From Lachnospiraceae bacterium (GTDB lineage Bacteria > Bacillota > Clostridia > Lachnospirales > Lachnospiraceae), in assembly GCA_900770225.1 (NCBI GenBank), contig CAAGJU010000279.1, positions 1-36,068 of the forward strand: DNA of 36,068 bases, written 5' to 3'. Both the position numbers and the translations under genes were made by a program. The notes beneath the pieces were generated by a model. The model searched no databases. It saw only the letters and a program-made list of their open reading frames with translations, and was not told the DNA's origin. This document shows, piece by piece, positions 14,503 through 21,436 of the stretch. Numbering within the stretch: position 1 is the first letter of the stretch; the number at the start of each line of letters is the position of its first letter.

Positions 14503-16128
14503 TTACTTCGTATTATTGGCCTCATCGATCTCGCAGACCATGATGCATGCCTTCGGGCAGGCGAGGAAGCGGTCAAGCTCCTCATCCAGCTGATCATTGC
14601 TGTCCGCATAGAAATAATCCATGTCGTAGGCCTCGGCCAGTTTGTCGTAATGCGGGTAATTATAGAGCTGTACGCCGTAGTAATGTGCGTCGTAGGTCTT
14701 CTCCTGATGCTCACGCACAAGTCCCAGATACTGGTTCCTGTTCACGAGGATCTTGAGCGGGATCTTATTGACTGCGATCGTCGCGAGCTCAAACATCGAC
14801 ATCTGAAAAGCACCGTCGCCGCACACAGCCACGACCTGCTTGCCGGGATCCGCCATCTTCGCGCCCACAGCCGCCGGGATCGAATACCCCATCGTGCCCA
14901 TGCCGCCCGTCGTGAGGAAGCGGCCGTTCTTCATCACATAGTTGTCCGCAGACCAGAGCTGGTTCTGGCCGACATCCGCCACGTAGATCGCGTCGTCGTC
15001 CATTTTTTCCGAGAGCTTCTGCACGAGCGTCATCGGATTCACGAGCCGGTCGCTGAACTTGCGATGATCGACGGTATTCTTCTTGAACTCCGCGAGCTGT
15101 GCGAGCCACGCCGTTGTGTCCAGATGAATGTCAGCCTCCAGCAGATGTTCAAAAATAATCGCCGCGTCTCCCACAAGAGGAATCGTGGGGCCGAGATTCT
15201 TGCCGATCTCAGCGGAGTCGATATCGATGTGGATGATGTTGACCCGCTGCTCCAGCGCCTCCGGCTTCGGGACAGACCGGTCCGCAACGCGCGCGCCCAC
15301 GATAATCAGCAGGTCGCTGTTTGCCACGGCCTCATTGGAATACGGCTTGCCGGTGCTTCCCAGCATACCGAAGTAGAGCGGGTGCTCCTTCGGAAGCACG
15401 CCGATGCCCATCATCGTCGAGACGAGCGGGATCTGATTTTTCTCGCAGAACTTCCGCAGCACGCCCTCCGCGTTGCCGAGGATCACGCCGCCGCCCGCAC
15501 AGATCAGCGGTTTCTTCGCCTGATTGATCGCATGAACGACTTTTTCCATCTGCTGACCGTTGCCTTTGATACTGGGCTTGTAGCCGCGGATGCTGACCTC
15601 CTCGGGATAATGGAACTCCTTTTTCAGCGTCTGCATCTGCACATCGCAGGGGATATCGATCAGCACCGGACCCTTGCGTCCGGTATTCGCGATATAGAAC
15701 GCCTCCCTGAAAATTCTCGGGATGTCGTCTGCATTTTTGACCAGATAGCTGTATTTCACGAACGATTCCGTCGCGCCGCGCATGTCCGCTTCCTGAAAGA
15801 CATCGCGCCCGAGCAGGTCACTCCGCACCTGTCCGGTGATGGCGATGATCGGGATACTGTCCGCGTGTGCCGTCGCCAGCGCCGTGATCAGGTTCGTTGC
15901 TCCGGGACCCGATGACGTCACACACACCGCAGGTTTCCGCGAGATCCGGGCGTACCCGCTCGCGGCATGCCCCGCCGCCTGCTCCTGCCGCACGAGGATA
16001 TGCTCGATGGAATCCCTGTTCTCGTACAGCGCCTCATAAAAAGGTGCGATCGCCACGCCGGGAATGCCGAATATTTTCGTGATACCTTCTTTTTTCAGGC
16101 ACTCAACCATTGCCTCCGCGCCATTCAT
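14503..16128 (-). CDS. ilvB: Acetolactate synthase large (catalytic) subunit
   Basis: Thiamine-diphosphate enzyme joining two pyruvates to 2-acetolactate, or pyruvate and 2-oxobutyrate, the first common step of valine, leucine and isoleucine synthesis. At 541 residues it is slightly short but complete. The catalytic Glu is E49 (VRQEQAAGHAASGYAR), and the family stretch VTSSGPGATNLITALATAHADS follows. The diphosphate motif starts at GDGAFQMSMFELATI; it ends in NRNQYLG where NNxxLG is usual, so the first Asn is replaced by Arg while the metal-binding second Asn is kept. AGGAGGAAA precedes the ATG. Divided from htrA by a 480-base leader and terminator region. Confidence 0.93.
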   Translation of the reverse strand: MNGAEAMVECLKKEGITKIFGIPGVAIAPFYEALYENRDSIEHILVRQEQAAGHAASGYARISRKPAVCVTSSGPGATNLITALATAHADSIPIIAITGQVRSDLLGRDVFQEADMRGATESFVKYSYLVKNADDIPRIFREAFYIANTGRKGPVLIDIPCDVQMQTLKKEFHYPEEVSIRGYKPSIKGNGQQMEKVVHAINQAKKPLICAGGGVILGNAEGVLRKFCEKNQIPLVSTMMGIGVLPKEHPLYFGMLGSTGKPYSNEAVANSDLLIIVGARVADRSVPKPEALEQRVNIIHIDIDSAEIGKNLGPTIPLVGDAAIIFEHLLEADIHLDTTAWLAQLAEFKKNTVDHRKFSDRLVNPMTLVQKLSEKMDDDAIYVADVGQNQLWSADNYVMKNGRFLTTGGMGTMGYSIPAAVGAKMADPGKQVVAVCGDGAFQMSMFELATIAVNKIPLKILVNRNQYLGLVREHQEKTYDAHYYGVQLYNYPHYDKLAEAYDMDYFYADSNDQLDEELDRFLACPKACIMVCEIDEANNTK

Positions 16129-16240
16129 CTATACCTGTTTCCTCCTGTCTGCTTTTTAGTCGTACCGATATTTCCTGGCTGCCGCAGACAATCCTGTGTC
16201 TGCTGTCCTGCCTGCAACTGTCACATCGCTCAGGACATTT
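16129..16240 (-). promoter_or_regulatory. ilvB leader with mutually exclusive hairpins
   Basis: On the minus strand GCAGACA (16197-16203) is followed by TGTCTGC (16184-16190) and then by a second GCAGACA (16146-16152) that runs straight into the GGAGG ribosome binding site (16141-16145). The middle segment can pair with either copy. Pairing 1:2 leaves the binding site free; pairing 2:3 places it in a stem. A further GTCCTG/CAGGAC pair lies upstream. No T-box sequence is seen. The switch is inference from complementarity. Confidence 0.45.
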
Positions 16241-16246
16241 GTACAT

Positions 16247-16252
16247 ATTATA
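16247..16252 (-). promoter_or_regulatory. Putative -10 box for ilvB
   Basis: A perfect TATAAT on the minus strand, about 120 nt before the ilvB start and just ahead of the structured leader. No good -35 is seen at the usual distance. Confidence 0.4.
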
Positions 16253-16382
16253 CTACAACCACCTGTGATAAAGATACGGAAAATATTGACGCCACCGTCT
16301 CCAGACAGACCGGAAACGTGAATTTCGACCGCTCATCGACCCGACCGTCCGCACCATGATATTTTTCTGCTAGTCCAATGGC

Positions 16383-16431
16383 AAAAAAATGCTGTACAGG
16401 TTTCCCATTTTTCCGGAATCCTGTACAGCAT
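16383..16431 (-). terminator. Intrinsic terminator for htrA
   Basis: ATGCTGTACAGG (16389-16400) pairs perfectly with CCTGTACAGCAT (16420-16431). On the minus strand it is followed by a run of T (A-run at 16383-16388 on the plus strand). It fits the end of the htrA transcript. Confidence 0.82.
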
Positions 16432-16495
16432 TTCCACGTAATTCACATTCCATAAGTTAATAGGTCTGCGCGCCGCTTATCATGAAACCAGCGCT

Positions 16496-16613
16496 ACTGA
16501 TAAGTCTACGCGCCGCTTCGCACTTCGTGCTCCCGCGTCGCTACATGCTTATACCAGCCTTGCACACCCTTTGGGTGTGCAGTCTGCTTCTGGCATGCGA
16601 CGGACTTATCAGT
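16496..16613. repeat. Palindromic element overlapping the htrA stop codon
   Basis: ACTGATAAGTC (16496-16506) pairs perfectly with GACTTATCAGT (16603-16613). Inside are two hairpins, GCACTTCGTGC and GCACACCCTTTGGGTGTGC. The right arm contains the TGA stop of htrA (16609-16611). A partial duplicate of the left end, GTCTGCGCGCCGCTT, precedes it near 16464. It differs from the element at 11183 but has similar size and architecture, so it may be a second subfamily. Confidence 0.6.
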
Positions 16614-18144
16614 ACGCTGAAGTGGAACCTGAGCCTATGATCTGCTGATAGAGATTGGCACTTCCGTTGTCGCTGTTATTATTCGCAGATGACTGCTGGC
16701 TTCCCAGCGCATCCGTCTCACTCTCCAGCGTTACCGTAGCTTTCTGCTCCGTGTACTTCCCGTCACTGCCCGCTCTCTGGTAGGTGATCTCCACCTGATC
16801 GCCGGATTTATAGTATTCCAGCTGATTCGTCAGTTCCTCAGCCGTACTCACATCTGTTCCGCCGATACCGGTGATAATATCACCCTTCTGCAGACCTGCC
16901 TGATCAGCTGCACCGCCGGAAGCTACTGATGTAACACCGACACCTTCCGGAATACCGTAGATCTGTGAATAATCAGAGGTGACATCCGTAATCGTGATAC
17001 CGAGGTAACCTCTCTCCTCGTCAGAATATTTTTCCTTCGTCTCCTGGCTCATCAGCTCCTGGAGAATAGGCTGTGCCTTGTTGATCGGGATCGCGTATCC
17101 CATGTTATCAACCGTTGCATTGCCGGAAGAAGAGGATGCCTTCGCCTCGTTGATACCGATCAGCTCGCCCTTCATGTTCAGCAGAGCGCCGCCGGAGTTA
17201 CCGGAGTTGATGGCTGCATCGGTCTGGATCAGTCCGCTGGATGTAAATGTCGTTGTGCCGTCGGACAGATCAAGCGAACGGTCAAGTGCGCTCACGTAAC
17301 CGCTGGTCACTGACTCACCATAGCCAAGAGCGTTACCGATGACAACGACCTGATCACCAAGTGCTGCCTGATCGGAATCACCGATCGTGATAGCCTTGAT
17401 CTGATTCAGTGTGGACTCGGACAGATCGCTGGTCTTGACTGCGACAACAGCCAGATCGTTATCGGAATCCGATCCCTTGACGTTTGCCTCATAAGCCGAA
17501 TCATCACAGAAGCCTACAGACACCTGATCAGCACCGTTGATGACGTGATTGTTCGTGGCAATCAGCACCTCATCATCGTTGATCTCAAGGATCACACCGG
17601 AGCCGGCGCCCTCAACCTGATAATCCTGTGTTCCACCGAAGAAGCTCTGCATCTGCTCCACGCTCATAGTGGAAATCGTCACCATGGCAGGCATCGCATT
17701 CTGAGCAACCTCAGCCACAGTCAGCTCTCCGTCACCGTTGGAATCCGCGGTATCCGTTGTCTCACTGAGATCCTTGCCGTCCTTCGATGTCAGGCTCCCG
17801 CTCGTGGATTTCGTATCGCTGCTGTCCGATGATGATGAAGATGCGGAAGTAACCGATGTATCCGAGCTGTCGGCAGATGCTGTAGCCGCAGCCGATCCGG
17901 CGCTCGCCGCCGAATCAACGGCATACATCGTTGTGCCTGCAATCAGTCCGAAGATCAGGGCCGATGCAACAACCTTTGCCCAGTGGCTGCCGTTGCCGTT
18001 TTTCTTCTTTTTCCCATTTTTGTTTCCGTTACTGCTGCCACCGGTGCCCGGCCCGCTGTAATTGCCATATCCGCCGCCCGTACCGTAGCCGTTGTTCTGA
18101 TCGTAATTGTAATTGCTTCCATTTCCGTAATATCCGTTATCCAT
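16609..18144 (-). CDS. htrA: HtrA/DegP-like serine protease with PDZ domain
   Basis: A membrane-anchored protein-quality-control protease, 511 residues. Order: a Gly/Asn/Tyr-rich cytoplasmic tail (residues about 1-45), a Lys-rich stretch, one transmembrane helix (about 58-76, VVASALIFGLIAGTTMYAV), a long Ser/Asp linker, a trypsin-like domain, and a PDZ domain. The catalytic triad reads H200 (ATNNHVI), D230 (SDNDLAVV) and S317 (INSGNSGGAL). PDZ features include GYLGITITDV and GAADQAGLQKGDIITGIGG. Start chosen at the ATG 11 nt after AAAGGA; an ATG four codons earlier would place the binding site too close. It is transcribed away from the PHP gene. The stop codon sits in a palindromic repeat, and the leader has an 18-bp tandem repeat. 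Confidence 0.92.
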   Translation of the reverse strand: MDNGYYGNGSNYNYDQNNGYGTGGGYGNYSGPGTGGSSNGNKNGKKKKNGNGSHWAKVVASALIFGLIAGTTMYAVDSAASAGSAAATASADSSDTSVTSASSSSSDSSDTKSTSGSLTSKDGKDLSETTDTADSNGDGELTVAEVAQNAMPAMVTISTMSVEQMQSFFGGTQDYQVEGAGSGVILEINDDEVLIATNNHVINGADQVSVGFCDDSAYEANVKGSDSDNDLAVVAVKTSDLSESTLNQIKAITIGDSDQAALGDQVVVIGNALGYGESVTSGYVSALDRSLDLSDGTTTFTSSGLIQTDAAINSGNSGGALLNMKGELIGINEAKASSSSGNATVDNMGYAIPINKAQPILQELMSQETKEKYSDEERGYLGITITDVTSDYSQIYGIPEGVGVTSVASGGAADQAGLQKGDIITGIGGTDVSTAEELTNQLEYYKSGDQVEITYQRAGSDGKYTEQKATVTLESETDALGSQQSSANNNSDNGSANLYQQIIGSGSTSAY

Positions 18145-18209
18145 AACACTGCACATCCTTTCCGTGTTCAGAATGATCAAATTTTATTTTGTCGTTTTGC
18201 TGATCTGTT

Positions 18210-18286
18210 GCTTTACTGTTTGCTTTGGCTTTATTTTTGCTTCGGCTTTACTGTTCGCTTCGGCTTTAGGCTTTATTGTTTCATTG
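18210..18286 (-). repeat. Imperfect 18-bp tandem repeat in htrA leader
   Basis: Units begin GCTTTA on the plus strand: 18210-18227 (GCTTTACTGTTTGCTTTG), 18228-18244, 18245-18262 (GCTTTACTGTTCGCTTCG) and a degenerate fourth. The array lies 66-142 nt upstream of the htrA start, so it is probably in the promoter or untranslated leader. Confidence 0.65.
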
Positions 18287-18407
18287 CCTTTCCTTAGCTT
18301 CTGACACACATAATAATTTCCATTTGTGATCGCATTTTGTGAATTCCGTGTTCACTTTTTGATGGAAATGTGTTTATTCTGTGAAGACAGACATTTTACA
18401 ATAATGG

Positions 18408-18539
18408 ATACAGATGGCTCCACCCCGCAACACGCTTTCGCTCGTCCTCGACGCAGCGGTGGTAGACTCGTCCATCGCTGCGCTCGTACTCGCCAACCAC
18501 CGGCGTCTGCGGATGGTTGCGGGGTGGAGCCATCTGTAT
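18408..18539 (-). repeat. Palindromic element copy C
   Basis: Full copy, 132 nt, core in minus orientation. The 24-base outer arms (18408-18431 and 18516-18539) are perfectly complementary but differ in sequence from those of copies A and B. The core keeps GCGCAGC (reverse complement at 18477-18483, GNA triloop), GNRA loop GAAA (18436-18439), and GGTGGT/ACCACC where A and B have GGTGCT/AGCACC. Confidence 0.87.
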
Positions 18540-18605
18540 ATCTGCACATCCACCCGCATTCATGGATGCGTATAAATAACAGGAATATCTCAGGAGGAAA
18601 AATAT

Positions 18606-19406
18606 ATGTTTCTCGCAGATTATCACACCCACACAGAATACAGTATAGACGGTGAGGGTCCGCTCGACGCCATGTGTGAAAAGGCGATCGCCGAAGGGCT
18701 CGACGAGCTGGCGATCACCGACCATATGGACATCATCAGCGGCCAGTCCTGCGCCTACTGGCTTCCCATTGATAAGTCCTACCCGGCGATCCGCGCGGCC
18801 AGAGACCGTTATGCCGGCCGCCTGCGCGTCGTCATCGGTGTAGAGCTCGGTGAACCTATGGCCAATCCGGCCGCTGCCGATGAATTTTTCCGGCGCGTAC
18901 CGGATCTCGACTTCGTCATCGGATCCATCCACAACATGGAAAACGATCTCGATGTCTTCTATTATAACTGGAAAAAGCACGATCCCGCAGCCACCTACCG
19001 TCATTATCTCGAATGGCTTACCGACTTTGCGGAAAATTACGACTACGATGTACTCGGTCACCTCACGTATCCGCTGCGCTATATGGCAGAGGCAGGCATC
19101 ACACTCGACCTGAAGCCGTATTATGACCAGTTTGAGAACCTCTTCCGCATCGTAGTCCGTCGGGATAAGGGCATCGAGCTCAATGTGTCCGGCCTTCGCC
19201 AGGCCATGAAGACAACGATGCCGACGCCGGAGATCCTTCAGCTTTACCACGACTGCGGTGGCCGCATCCTGACCATCGGATCCGATGCCCACAGAGCCGC
19301 CGACATCGGCGCACACCTCACCGACGGCCTCGCCATCGCGAGATCCTGCGGCTTCACGGAGATCACCTCCTACACGCGCCGCGTGCCAGTGTTCCGCAGC
19401 ATCTGA
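18606..19406 (+). CDS. PHP-domain phosphatase, histidinol-phosphatase (HisJ) type
   Basis: A 266-residue metal-dependent phosphoesterase of the PHP family, the type that carries out the histidinol-phosphate step of histidine synthesis in Firmicutes. Motifs: the N-terminal DYHTHTEYS (H7, H9), AITDHMD (about 37-43), a mid-region IGVELGE, IGSIHNME, LGHLTYP and the C-terminal TIGSDAH. Length fits HisJ/HisK. No other histidine genes are nearby, so another phosphate monoester as substrate is possible. AGGAGGAAAAATAT precedes the ATG. It is followed after about 86 nt by glgB on the same strand. Confidence 0.85.
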   Translation: MFLADYHTHTEYSIDGEGPLDAMCEKAIAEGLDELAITDHMDIISGQSCAYWLPIDKSYPAIRAARDRYAGRLRVVIGVELGEPMANPAAADEFFRRVPDLDFVIGSIHNMENDLDVFYYNWKKHDPAATYRHYLEWLTDFAENYDYDVLGHLTYPLRYMAEAGITLDLKPYYDQFENLFRIVVRRDKGIELNVSGLRQAMKTTMPTPEILQLYHDCGGRILTIGSDAHRAADIGAHLTDGLAIARSCGFTEITSYTRRVPVFRSI

Positions 19407-19492
19407 ATACTGTCCGCAGGGCTTCACAAAACCGCATAAATTAAGTAAGATGGAGACAACAGAAACCTGATTGCATGAGAACGGGGGTTTTT

Positions 19493-21334
19493 ATGGATAT
19501 TCAGGATTTTTATGACGGCAATGCCTTTGATGCCTATGAGTATCTGGGCGCCAATACAGGGAAGAACGGTGTGACATTCCGCACCTACGCCCCGCACGCT
19601 CTGGACGTATCTCTCATCGGCACCTTCAGCAGGTGGAAGGAAATGCCCATGCACCGCGTCGAGAATGGCGAATTCTGGGAGCTGACCACGAAAAAAGCAA
19701 AGCCCGGCGATATGTATAAATTCCGCATCTACAGGGAAGACGGCACCTTCCTCGACCACGCGGATCCGTATGCCTTTTACTCAGAGCTGCGTCCCGGTAC
19801 GGCCTCGGTCGTCTACGATCGCCATGGCTATGAGTTCCACGATGATGACTGGATGTGGATGCGGCGCGACAGAAAAAACGGACCGATGAACATCTACGAG
19901 ATTCACCTCGGATCATGGCGCCGCTCCGACGACCCGGATGAACTGAGCAAAGCACTTGACCTTGAAAAGAACGGCGGACCTGCCGTCGACGTCTCTGCGG
20001 GCTGGTACAGCTATGCAGATATCGCAGAACAGCTGATCCCCTATCTTCTGGAAAATCATTATAATTACCTGGAGATCATGCCACTCAGTGAATTCCCCGC
20101 TGACGAATCCTGGGGCTACCAGACCCTCGGTTTCTTCAGCGCCACGTCGCGCTACGGCGATCCCGACGGTCTGAAAAAGCTGATCGACGAGTGCCATCAG
20201 CATGATATCGGTGTCATTCTGGACATCGTAACCGTTCATTTTGCCCCGAATGACTATGGTCTCCGGCTGTACGACGGTACGCCTGTCTATGAATATCCGT
20301 CGGTCGGCAACGGCATCAGTGAATGGGGAACCGTCAATTTCAATCATTCGAAGGGCGATGTGCGCAGCTTCCTGTCGTCGATGGGCGAATACTGGCTGCA
20401 CGACTTCCACTTCGACGGTCTCCGCTACGACGCCGTCGGCAACCTGATCTACTGGCAGGGCAGCGAGAGCCGCGGCCTGAACGCGATCGGCATTGATTTT
20501 CTGAAGGGAATGAATGCCGGCCTCAAGGCAATCGACGGCAACGTCATCCTGATCGCAGAGGATTCTTCCTCCTACCCGGGCGTCACGCATCCGGTCAGCG
20601 AGGGAGGACTCGGCTTTGACTACAAGTGGGACATGGGCTGGATGAACGACACGCTGAACTATTTCCGGACCGATCCGCCGTACCGCGTCCGGGATTACCA
20701 CCGCATTACGTTCTCCATGATGTATTTTTACAACGAGAATTATCTGCTGCCGCTCTCCCATGATGAGGTTGTCCACGGGAAGGCCTCCATCATGCAGAAG
20801 ATGGCCGGACCCTATGAGAAAAAATTCCCGCAGGCGCGGGCGCTCTACATCTACATGTACACACACCCCGGCAAAAAGCTGAATTTCATGGGCAATGAGA
20901 TCGGCCAGATCCGGGAATGGGACGAAAAAAAAGCACAGGACTGGTTCCTGACGCGCTATCCGCTGCACGACTCCTTCCACCGCTTCATCACAGACCTCTC
21001 GGCGCTGTACCTGGAGCATCCCGCCTTCTGGGAACGCGATTACCGGAGGGACGGCTTTGAATGGATCGACGCGGATGACGAAAAACAGTGCATCTACGTC
21101 TACCGCCGCCGTGCGGAATCCGAGAGTATTATGTGCATCATGAATTTTTCCGATTTCACGCAGACGTACCACTACAGTGTCGGCGGTCCGCAGACGCTGC
21201 AGCTGCTTCTGGATTCTGACAACGTGATCTACAGCGGAACGACAGAGAATCCGCCGGAAGAGGTTACAGTCCCCGCCGACGGCATTTACCTCGCGCTGAA
21301 ACCCTTTGAGGCGAGAATTTACCTGGAGACATAA
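19493..21334 (+). CDS. glgB: 1,4-alpha-glucan branching enzyme
   Basis: Glycogen branching enzyme (GH13), which cuts alpha-1,4 chains and reattaches them as alpha-1,6 branches. It begins with a CBM48-type N-terminal domain (GVTFRTYAPHALDVSLIGTF) and goes into the catalytic barrel: DIVTVHFAPND (region I), LRYDAVGNLIYW with the nucleophile Asp, LIAEDSSSYP with the acid Glu, and LSHDEVVHGK (region IV). The C-terminal beta domain closes the 613 residues. I prefer the ATG after GGGGG; an ATG six codons upstream is also possible. No other glycogen genes are in the window, so it stands apart from a glg operon. Confidence 0.93.
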   Translation: MDIQDFYDGNAFDAYEYLGANTGKNGVTFRTYAPHALDVSLIGTFSRWKEMPMHRVENGEFWELTTKKAKPGDMYKFRIYREDGTFLDHADPYAFYSELRPGTASVVYDRHGYEFHDDDWMWMRRDRKNGPMNIYEIHLGSWRRSDDPDELSKALDLEKNGGPAVDVSAGWYSYADIAEQLIPYLLENHYNYLEIMPLSEFPADESWGYQTLGFFSATSRYGDPDGLKKLIDECHQHDIGVILDIVTVHFAPNDYGLRLYDGTPVYEYPSVGNGISEWGTVNFNHSKGDVRSFLSSMGEYWLHDFHFDGLRYDAVGNLIYWQGSESRGLNAIGIDFLKGMNAGLKAIDGNVILIAEDSSSYPGVTHPVSEGGLGFDYKWDMGWMNDTLNYFRTDPPYRVRDYHRITFSMMYFYNENYLLPLSHDEVVHGKASIMQKMAGPYEKKFPQARALYIYMYTHPGKKLNFMGNEIGQIREWDEKKAQDWFLTRYPLHDSFHRFITDLSALYLEHPAFWERDYRRDGFEWIDADDEKQCIYVYRRRAESESIMCIMNFSDFTQTYHYSVGGPQTLQLLLDSDNVIYSGTTENPPEEVTVPADGIYLALKPFEARIYLET

Positions 21335-21436
21335 CCCCGGTCACAGTATTCGGCATTGTATTTGCATTTAGTATTTCACACAGGCCCGGTGATCATTTAC
21401 ACAGGATATCCGGAGAGATAAGAAAGGCGCTTATTG

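Larger units (their letters stand above)
18145..18605. other. Divergent intergenic region, htrA / PHP phosphatase
   Basis: A 461-base region with no gene. Next to htrA it holds an imperfect 18-bp tandem repeat (18210-18286); towards the PHP gene it holds palindromic element copy C (18408-18539). AGGAGG for the PHP gene lies near 18591. Confidence 0.6.

Noticed and set aside
14401..15915. A 504-codon plus-strand frame opposite ilvB
   Set aside because: The translation is Arg/His/Leu/Val-rich shadow sequence of ilvB without start signals or motifs.
16129..16260. T-box leader controlling ilvB
   Set aside because: The conserved T-box sequence of the AGGGTGGNACCGCG type is absent, as is a following terminator.
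18396..19427. A 343-codon minus-strand frame across the PHP gene
   Set aside because: Antisense to the PHP phosphatase and runs into the palindromic repeat; no family features.
19913..21172. A 419-codon minus-strand frame inside glgB
   Set aside because: Antisense shadow of a clear GH13 enzyme; no independent start signal.
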